DNA of 64,000 nucleotides, taken from contig CM068377.1 of NCBI GenBank assembly GCA_034770075.1, positions 77,079,358 to 77,143,357 on the forward strand. Direction: 5' to 3'. The notes below the pieces were generated by a model. The model was not told the DNA's origin. It saw nothing but the letters and a program-made list of their open reading frames with translations, and searched no databases. The position numbers were made by a program, and so were the translations under genes. Of the stretch, positions 23,280 to 35,439 are shown piece by piece (position 1 is the stretch's first letter; each line of letters opens with the position of its first letter). This DNA comes from Aralia elata. Taxonomy: Eukaryota > Streptophyta > Magnoliopsida > Apiales > Araliaceae.

Positions 23280-26074
23280 TGAAAATCAATACGCTGTTAA
23301 AGAATTGAGGGGATAAACAGGGGCAAACACATGCAGCAGTCCTAAAGTACAAAAGCATCCTCAGCAATCGCGGCGATTCGAGGCATAACAAGTGTGTTTC
23401 GATTTCTGTTATTCATTCAACATAATTCCAGTTTAAAATCGGTGAGTTTTTCGATATTTATTTAAAAGGTTAATAATATGATTAAACTCTGCAGATAATT
23501 GGGAACCCAATCTATTCGTTTTCTAAAAAATGTTGGTACCATGATTTGTTTTTATGTATTTTGGATGTTAGGTTTGTTGATAATTGAAAAGTTTAAAGGC
23601 TTTAGGACATTAATAGTTTCAGTTTTTATGATTGTTATGGATGTTAAATACTTCGTGTAATACTATATTTTATTTTTTTGATTCATCTATTAATTTCTCA
23701 TCTTAATTAATGTTCTTATGCTCTGTTCTACAACTCTTATTGATCTAGAGATTGTTCAAGTATTTGGACCTAATAACAGGTAATTCCTACATCTCTAATG
23801 TATATATAGTATTTATTATAGTTTATTGGTCTATATTTATGTCTTGAATAAAGTAAAATGGCTGATCTATATTTTGTTTTTTCAATTCTTTTTAGCTTAT
23901 GTTTGCTTTTGGCTCCTCAATGTTGGTTTCTGTTTTAGTTAACTAATTATATTCACTTTCCTTTAGTTTAATAGTATATGTTAAAGTTCTGATTTGAGGG
24001 GACAAAATTATTGGTGTTTACTTGATAGCAATCTGTGAATTTTTAGTGAAATTTTGAAGCTACTTGTTTTGTTGTTATGTTGTGATCGTGTATAATGCAT
24101 ATGTGATTGTGGAAATAATACTAAATCCAATATTATAGGAATTTTTTTTAGTTGAGACTTTTTTGGGGACACAAGCCAAATCCCTCAAAGGCTAAATTTC
24201 ATTATTCATCTTTTAATAATGAATCATTATCTGAAGTAGATAAAAAAAGCCATTTGCTAATAGGATTCAAGGAACAAGAATTTTCTGGGGTGATTTAGAG
24301 ACAAAGTTTAAAACTAGGGAAAAAGCTGCTCTAATAGTCACATGTATTGTATCATTCAAATATTATAAAGTGGAATAGCCCTTACGTGCCTTTCTGCCTC
24401 TATTTATTGGTTAAAATTTCCTCAATGAGCTGCAACCCCGTCTAACATATCCTTGCATTATTGTAGGAGTTAGGACATAACTCTTCTATGACAAGATGAT
24501 GCGGTTACTGAACTGCCAAACTGATGTTATTATGTGTAGTATTATTTGGCCTCGTTTTTGCTTCTATCTTTTAGTAAATGTCTGCTGTTAAGAGTGCAAG
24601 AGATATTAATTTGTTTTTTTGGGTGCCCTTGTTGGTTTTTGAGAATTGTTTTTGCTATGTATATTTTCTTGCTTGTAGATTTGGGAGGATGGATATCTTC
24701 CATACAACATAGATTAGCATGTAGATTCTTGGATTAGGGGCTTGGGGTTTAGGTGTTGATTAATTCTCCTTTTTGGGGGAATAATGGCAGGAGGTAGTCC
24801 TCTTAAATTTTGTAATGCTCACTTTATAGAGAATGTGAGGTCGAATCAATAATATTACTAATCGTGTTCTAGAACTGCTCAATATACTTACAAGTTTCAT
24901 CTAGTTTTTGCTCTATGTTTATTTATGAACTGCAGATTTACTTATTTTGAAAAAAATGCCACAAGAGCATAATAACACTTGTATTACTTGTATTATCTGC
25001 CCTAGAAAGTATAAGCCTGCTTATAATTGGTAGTAACATCCATCTTCAAATATTTCTTTACTTTCTATGTAATTTTTGATGGTATTCTGTGCATTTCATT
25101 ATAGTTTTAAGCATGGTTGGCTCTATTCCTGCAAAAGGAAAAGAAAGGTTAATTTTGACAGATTTTATACTAACAGATTACTAAATTGTTAATTTTGAAC
25201 TCTGATACTGTTTCGGAACGGAAAGTACAGGATATGTGCAAGCTATTGGGAATGTTGTTTTATTGTTATGGGTTTTTCAGTTGGGTTTCAGTTTATGGAT
25301 TGATTGCTTATGGGTTTCAGTTTCAGTTTGTGTTTATAGGTTGCTAGTTTCAGTTTGTGTTGCAGTTTTGAATGCAGCTATGGGATGGAGGTTGCAGTTT
25401 GTTCGTCCTTGTGTTGACTCTGATTGCACTAATGCCCCAGCTGTTTCATTCTGTGGTTACTTACTGTTGCTACTGATTGTCAAGCGGACTGTGTTGGCTT
25501 ACTAACTCCTCCCGCTGGAATGGGATGGAATTACATTTTACTGATGAATATATTGTTACTTTATTGAAATATGTTTACTACCAATTTTGGCAATGATATA
25601 CTTATATACCAGCTTTGTTGGTATTACATTTTACATTTGGAATATGTTACTGTATTTATACTTATGTCACCTGTTCCTACTGGAAATTATTACATTTTAC
25701 ATTGAATATGTTACTACAATTTTGCAATGTAAAGTTTGGCATTAATTTATTTATTTCAAAAAATAATGTTGAGTAAGTTAATTATGGTTGCATTTATTTT
25801 TACTAAATTTTAATCAAATCTACTCAATTTTTGAATAAATTACACAATTACTTAATTTTTTTTATATTTGTAAATAATATTTTAGTAATGGCATTATTTA
25901 GTTTATTTACCATATAACCCTGGAAATTTTTAGATTATGAAGCTTGGCCTGGCTGTTTTTAAAAAACATATAGTTGTTTAAAAACATGAACATAAGTTTG
26001 GTGGCTGATTTTTAAAAACATAAGTTGTTCTTAAATATACATGGACATAATGTTGTACTGCAGAGGAAGGTCGT

Positions 26075-26098
26075 GCCGCGTAGTCATTCCTAGCGGAC
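26075..26098. repeat. Palindromic box, E1 right inner
   Basis: A worn left half (GCCGCGTAG) and an intact right half (CCTAGCGGAC), the mirror partner of the left inner box. Confidence 0.65.
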
Positions 26099-26172
26099 CC
26101 ATTTAATAATTCCTTTGATTTTGGCATCGTTGACTTGGGGCATAAAAGTCCAAAAATTAATTTTAAAAACTA

Positions 26173-26197
26173 GTCCGCTAGAAATTTCTTGAGCGGC
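26173..26197. repeat. Palindromic box, E1 right outer
   Basis: GTCCGCTAGAA half-site followed by TTTCTTGAGCGGC, the mirror partner of the left outer box. Confidence 0.7.
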
Positions 26198-26687
26198 GGC
26201 GTCTGGTTCTAGTGTTTAAAATCTCATCTGTTGTTTTTTGGTTTAGGAAAGTTTAGGATGGTATTTGCTCAAAATGTTTGATTCCTAGCAAATAGATGCT
26301 AAAAAAATGAGGAGAGGTCTTTGTATAACGAAGTTGTTATTGGATTGTGAAATATTTTCTTTAAAGGTGGTTAATAGGTTATCTGCTGGCCAAATTATAG
26401 TAGTTGTGTCCCATAAAAATTGTGTGGTTTGTTTGCTTCAGGTGGTTAGATTTTGAAATATTTCAATTTCGTCAATCAAACTTTAGTTTACTGATTTCAG
26501 GTTACGTTCTGCCGTCCCTATTTCACTTGTTTTAATAGTTATTTAACATATTTGATAGAATTTTAATTACACCTAAAGGGACTTTCTTTATATTTTAAAG
26601 TGGCACTTTATATGTTGTATTTGGCCAGTGAACATTAGATGGGGAGGCAACTAATGATTTGACTATTTGAAGCGTACCAAGAGGTTT

Positions 26688-26772
26688 TTAGAGAGAGAAA
26701 AGAAAAGAAAAGAAAAAGAAAAGAGAAAAGGGAAAAGATGATTAGAGAAGAGAGAGGGAAGAGGGATGGAGA
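26688..26772. repeat. Purine tract (GA/AAAG-rich)
   Basis: Almost uninterrupted A and G built of 'agaaaag' and 'gagag' words; a shorter version occurs at 43048-43100 in block B. Confidence 0.85.
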
Positions 26773-27187
26773 AAATATTTGGCCAAAAAAACACTTGTTT
26801 TTCTTCATTTTTTTTTTATTTGTTCCCTTTCCAACTTAAACTTCCAAACCTCTTTTGTATTTTCTCTTCACTTTCTTTTCCCTTCTCTCTTGGATTAGAC
26901 TAAATATCAATGCTGAAAGCCAAAAATCAAACAACACCACACCGTACGAAAATTTGTAATGTTAACCATCCATTTGATTTTTAAAGGGTTTAATAATTTA
27001 AATATGGTTTGATTTCTTCAACGTATAATAGAATTTTCAATGTTTTGCATGCATATTCTGTCTGTTAATTGTTATGATGTTTTATCGAATTTAAGGGTAA
27101 GTGAGCCACTGTTACCTGTCAGGACTCTAAGCAATCCTGACAGTTGAGAGAAGAATTTGCAGAGGAATTAAGGATGGTTAGCAGTTT

Positions 27188-27630
27188 GTTCTAAAAATCT
27201 CCGTCCTAGGTCCGATATAATTCTTGCCTAGGCGCTAGGCAAGTTCCTCTACAACCGCCTTCCTTGATTTGATCTAAGCGTCTAACAGCCCGCCGTTTAG
27301 GCAGATACTTCTACTTTGAAACTCTACACAATACTAGGAATCCCGCTTTACAAACACTTAAAATTGAATTTGTTCAACCTTAAACGGTTTTTTTTGTGTA
27401 ATGGTTTCATGTTAAAATTATTAAAAAACAAATTAATATATACTATTTGTTTTTGTATTAGTATAACTAGTATCATACAATAGAAGAATTAATAATAAAT
27501 GAGGATCGTCTATAGAAAATGTCCTAATCCGTATTATAAGGAAAAACACCTAGCCACTGCCGTAGCGGCCTAGGCGCTAAGAGTTTCCTCCACCACCTAG
27601 TGTCCGCCTTTCGACCTTTTTTGTAGGAAC
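27188..27630. mobile_element. TIR element (GTTCTAAAAATC ends), block A copy
   Basis: The left end reads GTTCTAAAAATC followed by 'ccgtcctagg'; the right end is a worn complement ending in 'gtaggaac'. Internal 'cctaggcgctagg' palindromic words occur near both ends. The block B copy (43532-43887) keeps better ends, so the element was present before the A/B duplication. Confidence 0.6.
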
Positions 27631-28574
27631 ACCGGAGGTTAGATTGTTGGAGTTGCAGGGAAACTTGAAGAAGAAGATGGAGAAAATAACTAGGATTGGA
27701 TTAATAAAGGAAACGGGTGGAAGAAGCATAACGGTGCACACAAATGAGTTCATGTTTTCTGACGTTTCAATTACATAATTTGTCAAGCATATGGAATCTC
27801 TGTTATATCACTGGGTCTAAATCATAAAAGAATACCAAGTACTCTTAACTAACAAAACTTCTCTTCTCCATAGATAAACATTATAGACTTATGCTAAATA
27901 CCCTAGTACCGTCGACTAAACTACTAATAGTTGCCGTCAGTCCTAATTACATTTTGGAACATAATTTTGTTATAATGGTAGTAAAGTTTTAGTATTAAAC
28001 TTTGAAAGATTAGAAGTGCTTAATATCACACAATATTTTATGTCTTAGTGTGTCTCAAATATAAAATTTAATTATCTGGAAGAATAATAACAAATTATAA
28101 TAGTACTCTCTAATTTTCCAAAACACATAGTGGAATAATGTGTGGTAATATAACTGAAAACTCTAGGGGATTATGTTTATGAATTTCACATTTAAAATCC
28201 GCCCTCCAATTTAATATTGGACAACTCAATATTTTTAAGCATTAATCTCTCTATATTATGAATGGTGAGTAGGTTTCATATCCATGTGAGATTGACTCAT
28301 ACGGAAAATATTATTTTCCGTGAGGGGAATATTAGTTTCCTTTAAATTATTTCTCTCCGGGCCTAAGTTTAGGTGTATAATATGTATTTTGATATTTTTT
28401 AGCGGATTATCTTTTGAAAATTGATTTAAGAGAATTTGGAAGAGAGGACCATATACTAGTTATGATCTCTACGTGGTTGATTAGTGCGGACTCATACAAT
28501 CAATGTGTCTTTTAATTATCTAACCTCTTGTCCAGAAAAAGAATTCCATTTGTAAAATTTACAAATATCAAAAA

Positions 28575-29150
28575 TATATTTTTCGGCAAAACTAATGATT
28601 TTCTAACTGTACTTGACACGTTTTACTTAATACACCACTGAACTTTTAATTTTTCAAATTACACAATTAAACTAATTAATATTTTCAAATTGAGTCATTC
28701 CGTTACAAAATTAGATGGACGTTAAATTTGGGAATTAAACTCTCAACATGAAAGTATTTTTCCTCTTTTTCTCATACTAATCTACCCAAATATCTTTATT
28801 TGATGTGTTTCAGGGAGTTTTCCTAAAGCAGAGTATAGAAAAGTGACTTTCTTGGAGATTAATTCATAGATTTAAGGGTGAAGTAAAGCAGAGTATAGAA
28901 AATTGACTTTCTTGGAGTTTTTCTAAAGCAGAGTATAGAAAATTGACTATGAAAGAGAGGAAAAATACTTTCATGTTGAGAGTTTAATTCCTAGATTTAA
29001 CGTCCATCCAATTTTTGTAACGAAATGACCCAATTGAAAAATATTAATTAGTTTACTGGTATAATTTTGAAAAATTAAAAGTTCAGTGGTGTATTAAGTA
29101 AAATGTGTCAAGTAATAATAGGAAAATTATTAGTTTTGCCTATATTTTTC
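28575..29150. mobile_element. Mutator-type MITE with 10-bp target duplication
   Basis: The element proper is 28585-29140 (556 bp), with inverted ends GGCAAAACTAATGATTTTC / GGCAAAACTAATAATTTTC extending over about 200 bp. It is flanked by a perfect direct repeat TATATTTTTC (28575-28584 and 29141-29150). Block B has the uninterrupted site ('gatatattttcatattt' near 46288-46305). A 9-11-bp duplication and long TIRs indicate the Mutator superfamily. The core has about three 'cagagtatagaaaa..tgactttcttggag' units (28836-28950). Confidence 0.9.
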
Positions 29151-29280
29151 ATATTTTACACTAAAAATCAGATGTTATTAATAGTGGTGATATAATAATA
29201 AAAATTAATATGACGGACCTTTAGGACATCATGTCTTTATACTAGTGTGAACAGAAAGAAGACTCTTTTGTAGAACAAAA

Positions 29281-29295
29281 AGATATATATATATC

Positions 29296-29322
<27 letters not shown>
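29281..29322. repeat. TA microsatellite
   Basis: TA tract; in block B the Pack-MULE E2 sits at the corresponding tract. Confidence 0.9.
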
Positions 29323-29326
<4 letters not shown>

Positions 29327-29335
29327 AATCAATCT

Positions 29336-29629
29336 TTGTTAGTGAGATTTTGTGGTACGGAGAGGGTGGCTTCTTGCATGTCTGCTTTCTTTACTACGTA
29401 CGTAGCAAGTTACTTTATATGTACATGTATAAGCTGTCAAGTGATCCTACTCCAAGGCAGTCTACAAGAGGCACACTTGAAGACAAACTTCAAGTTCTCC
29501 AACTCTAGTTGTAGGTTAAAGCAGTACAATCCAAGTCATTTCTACTCCTATCCAAGCATCAATTTCATCAATGAAAACTATGAGATTACCTTCATTCCAT
29601 TCTATGAGAAGGACATGGATTCTTGCTAG
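29336..29629 (+). pseudogene. Coding-like fragment, unknown
   Basis: A 97-codon frame whose second half, ending KDMDSC, looks like ordinary protein. In block B the same stretch (49566-49890) is recognisable, but a TA microsatellite expansion and several indels break the frame. I do not recognise the family. It may be the end of a lost gene; a chance frame is also possible. Confidence 0.3.
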
Positions 29630-29674
29630 AGAATAAATTATACAAGGATCGCATATAAACTAGTGTTTTATATC

Positions 29675-29828
29675 CATCCAATAACAACATGTCATATAAG
29701 TAAATTTAAGAGAAAATCAAGAGATTTGAATTATAGTAACAAAATTTGTAATTATTATTTAACAGGTACTAGATTTGAAATCCCTGATTTTTTCCTAAAT
29801 TACCTAATGACATGTTGTTATTAGATGA
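29675..29828. mobile_element. Foldback MITE, block A copy
   Basis: Left 'ccaataacaacatgtcat' through 'aaaatcaagagattt' and right 'aaatccctgattttt' through 'atgacatgttgttattaga' are inverted copies of about 55 bp. In block B the copia retrotransposon is inserted inside the left arm of this MITE, splitting it into 49929-49945 and 62410-62552. Confidence 0.75.
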
Positions 29829-30470
29829 TGTAAAACCCTAGTTTTACCGGTTATTCTTATATAATTTATTTTCTTTTTGCTAACCAATTGAGTAATGGGA
29901 GGAACGCACTTATGGATGGAAGGACAAAAGAGAAGATTTTCAAGACAATAGAGAATTGATAATGTGGATGTTCTTGTCATACATTGAAATTTTGTTATTC
30001 TTAATCATTTTTTCTTTTTGTAATTTTATAATGGGCAGTTTGAACTTTAATGATTTGGCTAAACTTTATTTAAAGACATGTGTTGGTATTTAAGATTGTT
30101 GACAGTTTGCATTATTGTAATGTTTTAGTACACGACAGTTTCTATGTAAATGCAAAATTCTTCCATGTTCTATATCTTGTGTATGTCACTTTGTATTATT
30201 GTCTTGTAATTTGCTACGACACTCTGTGGTTGTTGGTATGTTATGCATATATATGGTCATCAATGTGCTCTGTATTTGGTGTGCATTTTGCATTGCTGGG
30301 TTTGTTGCGCAGAAATGGTTGGTACCCATTAAGTGGTTTGTGTGCATAATTTATCCATTTAGGGTTGGTCAATCATGGTATTATTAGGTACACTTAGTAT
30401 TACTATTGAGCCTTATTTTGGGCTTAGCTTTGGGTCTGTGTCCGGTATTGGACTATTAGGTTGAGTCATC

Positions 30471-30560
30471 GGAGGTGATGATACGAAGACAAACATGATT
30501 ATGTCACACGTCAAAAGTGAAGATATGACGACAAACATGGGTATGTCACACGTCAGAAGT
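30471..30560. repeat. Minisatellite, block A (two units)
   Basis: Two units of about 45 bp, each with 'gaagacaaacatg' or 'gacgacaaacatg' followed by TGTCACACGTCA. Block B (63041-63200) has more units. Confidence 0.8.
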
Positions 30561-30686
30561 CCATGGGTACCGGGAATTCCTTGACTGTGAGTAAAAGGTT
30601 GAAGAGCCTTGGCGACGGACATGACCGTTGAGCGAGGAGATTGTAATAACCCCTCCATATCAAAATGTAGGTTTGATTTAAAGAAA

Positions 30687-30806
30687 TTGATATTTCCACA
30701 AGTAAAAAAAGTAGTTCTACAAGTTTTCTCTCATTGAATAGTAAATGGCCTTTACACTCATGAGAGAGCTTGTAGAAATATCAAATTTTACTAGTGAAAA
30801 TATTAA
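30687..30806. mobile_element. MITE, family M2 copy 1 (120 bp)
   Basis: TTGATATTTCCACAAGTAAAA and TTTTACTAGTGAAAATATTAA are inverted ends. Related copies are at 63327-63446 (the block B counterpart) and 40277-40404. Confidence 0.75.
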
Positions 30807-31478
30807 TTCCCTTGATTAAATTGCAGTTAAGACCTCAAGTTTACAAGAGTATTAAAATTTATCGTGACCTTTTGGTGTACTTGTGGAGGGCAAAAATAAC
30901 CCGATTAATGTTATTGATATAATAGATTAAGCCTTAATTTTGGCTTGGATTTAAGCTCAGATTGTTACATATGTGTCTGCTTGGTTTACAATATATTTTT
31001 AGCCAAGTGTTTATGCTCGATTTTTGGTGAGCCACATATGTTGTGTGCGCAATCTGTGTATATAAACTATCTGAAAACGCAAAACATTTAGTATTTCATT
31101 ACAATGAGATAACCATTAAAAGATTGCAATTACAACAACTCCCTAAAATTAAGACAATTGATTTTGAATGAACAAAAATTATGTTGTCGGAGCAGTAGAT
31201 GTCACTTAAAGTATTAAATGTGACTAGAAAAATTACAAAAAATGATGTTAAATATATATTTACTCTAGTAACATAATTTTGCACTAGCAATATCAACGGC
31301 CAAAAATTAAACCTACACTTACTACCAAATTTTGCTTCAATAAGCACAAATACAACTACCGAACCTAAAACAAATGTCAAAACAACAAAAAATATATTTC
31401 TCTTGGGTCTGATCAAACTGCCACATCTTCCTTATGTTTAGCAATTTCTTCCTTGCATTTTTGAACCATGGACTTTAA

Positions 31479-31796
31479 GGCTCTGTTTGAATGAAAGGAA
31501 AAGAAAAAGGAAAGTAAGGAAAGTAATCGTTTATTTTCTCATGTGTATTTGGGTATGATGGGAAATTGTAGGTCCCATCACAACTATTTTCTTGCAAGAA
31601 ATTTTTTCGTTTCAAATCTCATCTTGCAATTTTAACAGGATTTTGCGTCATGAGAAAGTTTAAGCCTATTTTCTTATAAATTACAACTTAAATCAAAACA
31701 CGTGCAAGAAAATAATTTGCATTTTTTGTGTTCTTTTACTTTCCTTTCCCTTGCATTTATTTTTTCACTCAAAATTCTCGCCATCCAAACGGAGTC
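31479..31796. mobile_element. Tourist-type (PIF/Harbinger) MITE
   Basis: Ends GGCTCTGTTTGAATG and, as complement, GACTCCGTTTGGATG; flanked on both sides by TAA (31476-31478 and 31797-31799). A 3-bp TWA duplication and GG(C/T)CCTGTTTGG-like ends are typical of Tourist MITEs. Length 318 bp. Confidence 0.85.
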
Positions 31797-32236
31797 TAAG
31801 TCTTTGATTTTTTTTTTCTTTCTTTTCCAGTTTCATGTTCTCTTTATTTTCAAATTCAGCTTCAATGCATTTACTTGTAAACTCTTTAGACAGTTTACAA
31901 ATTATAGGTCGTACCAACGAAAGAATGCAGAATTTCTGCTTTCTACTTGTCCTAAATGTTCAATATTGCGTTAAAAATAAATAAATACAATGTCCAATAT
32001 TGTCTAAAAAGCACAACATTAATGCTTCAAAAAATAAATTAGAAATAAAATCCACAATAACAATGTGGAGAATTACCTGGTTCAATTGTGAGCACCTAAA
32101 GTACCTTCTCCTAGGCTCAAGGGCGGAACCAGCAACTCATGTCGGGAGGCGCCAAATATTTATGAAAAAATATATTATTAATTAAATAATTAATTATGTT
32201 TGTAAATATTCAAAAAGTCTGTTTTTAGTAAAAATG

Positions 32237-32238
<2 letters not shown>

Positions 32239-32269
<31 letters not shown>

Positions 32270-32282
32270 AACACACTCACGC
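32239..32282. repeat. TA/CA microsatellite
   Basis: TA units pass into CA units with two interruptions. Confidence 0.9.
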
Positions 32283-32414
32283 ATTGATTGTTGAAAATTT
32301 CGTCTATTTTAAAACAGAGGTATATTTAAGACATTTTTAAATTTAAAGTTAAAATAAATTCAATTAATTTTAGACAAATAATTACAAAAATTGTAAACTA
32401 ACTAAAAAATATTA

Positions 32415-32990
32415 CTCCCTCCGTCCCGAAATATCTGTTGTTCTAGAGTTTCACACGGATACCAATATGTGTGATAAAAATACTAAAATACCCTTATGTG
32501 CTGACTTTAATTTCATTAGAATAGATCACCGTGACACTGACATATTTTCACTCATAGGCTATGTTATTGGAGCGCGGCGGATTCGAGGTGGAAAATACAA
32601 ATCAATACTCATCTATGCGTATTTTAGCAGGAACCATCACCAAAAAAGCAAGGACCCCACCATATAATAAATGAAACAGCCAATCAAAAACCAGAAATTT
32701 TGGTAGAGAGAAATAAACTACAGTTGCCAAAAAGCAAGGACCCCACCATATAATATGTTATAAATATCACACATGACTTTATAAATAATATATATAAGTA
32801 TGATATACAGATACATCTAATGCGTTGTCAACTTTTCTCTCTAAAACTGCAGTTGTTAGGGTAGAGGGGCAAATTTTGGAAAACCAAAGGAAAAACTACA
32901 TTGAAAATCTTGATATAATAAAGCCAGATATTGTGGGACACTAAATTTTTTTTGTTAAAACAGCAGATAAATTCGGGACGGATAGGGAAT
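32415..32990. mobile_element. Stowaway-like element nested in the hAT element
   Basis: CTCCCTCCGTCCCGAAATATCTG at the left and the complement of 'cagcagataaattcgggacg' with 'gatagggaat' at the right are inverted ends. TA lies next to both. At 576 bp it is long for a Stowaway. 'aaaaagcaaggaccccaccatataata' occurs twice inside (32641 and 32730 areas), so part of it was duplicated. Confidence 0.65.
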
Positions 32991-33257
32991 GTACTTAATT
33001 ATAAGATTATATTGTTTAGTAAAAGTTATAAAATTTTAAAACGAATCTCAGATTTAATAAGTATAAAATCAAAAATTTTAATGTTATATTTTTAGAATGG
33101 GATATTAAAATATATCAATTAATTGTATAATAGGATTATGAGTAAAAAATTAATAAAAAAAACTTAGGGGTATAAGTAAAACTATAGAAAAATGGGACTT
33201 CGGCCATGACCGCCTCCGGTCATGTCTTAAGTCTGCTGCCTACCTATGCCCTAGGCT

Positions 33258-34741
33258 TACATTTTATTTATAAAAATGTTAGGTGAGATAAGATTATTTG
33301 TACTAGTTTGTTTATCCAGTATGGATATTTATCTCAAAGAATGTAGCCTGTTTATTTAAATCTTATGGACATTTATATTTTATTGATTTTTTAAGGGCTA
33401 TTTTGGGGTACCGAATTATAATCCTAAATGAAAGGAGGTATTTTATATTCCTCAAAATAAAGTGTATGAACTGGGCTTTAAAAATGATCAACAATCAGTC
33501 CGTGGATTAAATATCAGGCTAATTATGAGATAAATTAATTCGTAGTGATAATAAATTAGGTAAAAATAGTTTTATCCCGCCACATTATTTTTGCAAACAA
33601 ACATAGCCGAGTTTTCCTTTGTCCGATGATATCTTTTATTGGAGCTATATAACTATTTTTAGTAACCTCCCAATTCTATAAACCGGCACGAGTCAACCTC
33701 TTCTTTCATGATTAAATTCTCCTTTGTTATTCTAAAAAACTTAAAACATGTTAACACTCGAATTTGTCCGCACGTTCAACCACCGACTTGGACGTGGACC
33801 TACATAGAAAGAACCACCAGAAAGTACTTGACGGCTTGAACATGTTTTAAAATTGGTTAACAATGGAAGAACTAGTATTTAGTAGGCTAGAATGTGTATA
33901 TATACCTCTATTGTTAACCTGTATTTATAGTTTAGCTACACCATCTTAATAGGGTTATAATTCCTAATTGGAATTATATAGAGATCCTATTAGAAAAGGT
34001 AAGTACCATACAAGAGTTAATATTGAATATGGTAACTATATGGTGCCTTAGTTGGCAAGATAGTGACCCAAGCCTTTTGGACTTAAGTTTGTTATGAGCG
34101 TTTGGGATATAATAGCCTGGAATTGGGCCCAATTCGGATAGGCCATTATATAAAATGTGCAGTCCAACAAATAAATAAAAATACATTAAATAAATTAAAG
34201 TTTCATAAATAATTAAAATATATAAAAATCCAAATCTTTCTCGTTATTTTCCACCGTCTCAAATATTATCCAAAATTATAATGACAGACACTTAAACTAT
34301 TAAGTGTCGTTAAAACAATTAAAAAAGTGTCTATAATTGTATATTTGCACTGATAATATTAATCGCCATTATAAGAGTTAGTTATAATTTTCATAATTTG
34401 TTCAATATTCTCCCCCCTCCCCCCCCCCCCCCCAAATCTTCAAAATCGATTTTTATCCTAAATTTTATTTTTAATTAAAAACATCCTAAACTTTTAGAGC
34501 AAAAACAATTTACACCCTTCGCGCCAAAAAAAATTCACCCTAAACTTTAATACGGAGGCTAAAGCTCAAAATTTATGGTGCTTTATTGTCAAAAATAAAG
34601 TTTGCGGTGGAAACTCATTTTAAGCCAAAATTATAGGATACAATTGGTGTTCCCTTGCACCTGTCCGTGATCATGGAAAAAGGAGGATGAAAGGGAGGAG
34701 AACATAAACAAGGTAATATCTCCTTACACTGAAAAATAGTA
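33258..34741. other. Intergenic, nothing firmly recognised
   Basis: AT-rich. Near 33590 'gcaaacaaacatag' resembles an M1 MITE end, without a clear partner. A C-run of about 20 lies at 34410-34432. The minus frame 33974-34186 is not recognised. Confidence 0.4.
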
Positions 34742-35097
34742 CTCCTTCCGTTTTATATTATTTGATCATTGTTGATTTTTTAAAGTTAATTTAAAATATT
34801 TTTAAACTCAAAATTTATATATATATATATATATATTAAATTTTAATCAATACAACCTGCAATCCAAACTGAGGACGGGTTTTTGAAATTAGCTCACCCT
34901 CGCAGGATCGCGACCTTTATGCTAGAGAGCTTCCTCTGTTTTCCTTACATCAAGCACAAATCGTATTATCCAGTGTAAGTTTTATTGTTTCATAATTTTT
35001 AATGAATCGTTTCAATTTTGAGTTTGAAAATATTTCAAATCGATTTTCAAAAATTAATAATAATCATATAATTTAGAACGGATTGAGTATATTAGTA
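34742..35097. mobile_element. Stowaway-type MITE with internal extra sequence
   Basis: CTCCTTCCGTTTTATATTATTTG at the left matches the complement of 'catataatttagaacggattgag' at the right; TA flanks both sides. The two arms ('ttgattttt..aagttaattt' and 'cgattttcaaaaattaat') pair further in. A TA tract and about 130 bp of unrelated sequence with 'ctcgcaggatcgcgacc' interrupt the middle. Confidence 0.7.
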
Positions 35098-35121
35098 AAG
35101 ACAAAACATAAATTAACTAAA

Positions 35122-35280
35122 TTTCACTCCATATTACACACATGAACGAGCGACATCAAAGGATTGTAAAAAGGAAAAAAGGGTGACATGAAAGAAAAAA
35201 AGGGGGTTGAGACATTGAGGGAATTTCACTTCATGTTACACACATGAACGCCATAAAAAAGGGTGACATGAAAGGACCGG
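35122..35280. repeat. Direct tandem repeat (about 100-bp period)
   Basis: 'aatttcact.cat.ttacacacatgaacg' followed by 'aaaagggtgacatgaaag' occurs at 35122-35190 and 35222-35276, and a weaker third copy is at 35755-35800. Confidence 0.75.
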
Positions 35281-35439
35281 CTATGGGGCAGAAAAAAACG
35301 GTGAGATGATTTGACACAGGACAAATATGTTGGATGTACGTGATAGGATAAGAGAGAGTTAATTATATCTTTTTCGCTTAAAATTCTACAAAAGTCGCAA
35401 TACAACATTATCATAAATTTGTCAAACATATAAATTATT

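Larger units (their letters stand above)
22954..26317. mobile_element. Long-TIR (Mutator-like) element E1
   Basis: The left end GGGCAAATGATTTCCATAGC, directly after a TA run, and the complement of the right end (through 'tagcatctatttgctaggaatcaaa') are inverted copies. The match continues through 'gcaaataccaatcctaa' to two palindromic boxes on each side, giving TIRs of about 300 bp (interrupted on the left by a poly-C tract). The same ends and boxes occur in element E2 (47695-49542). Long TIRs and this terminus fit a Mutator-like element. The outermost ~12 bases of the right end are worn and the target duplication cannot be defined. The 2.7-kb interior has no frame I recognise. Confidence 0.65.
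26484..31358 (+). repeat. Direct duplication, block A
   Basis: From 'tagtttactgat' onward this block matches block B (42861 to the window end) in the same orientation. Block A lacks four large insertions present in B, so it shows their empty sites. The match still continues when B reaches the end of the window (position 64000 pairs with about 31358). From about 29670 on, the sampled alignment is mostly substitutions; before that, A is repeatedly longer by single bases. Confidence 0.85.
32110..33257. mobile_element. hAT-like element with perfect 8-bp target duplication
   Basis: The sequence 32118-33249 is flanked by CCTAGGCT on both sides (32110-32117 and 33250-33257). The left end CAAGGGCGGAACCAGC resembles the hAT element at 48548; the complement of the right end, GCATAGGTAGG, is only loosely similar. 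An 8-bp duplication and a (C/T)A-GGG terminus support hAT. It contains a nested Stowaway-like element (32415-32990). No transposase is visible. Confidence 0.6.

Noticed and set aside
30080..30658. ORFs on both strands near the minisatellite as genes
   Set aside because: The plus-strand frames are hydrophobic text from T-rich DNA and the minus frame is the minisatellite itself; neither has a family match I know.
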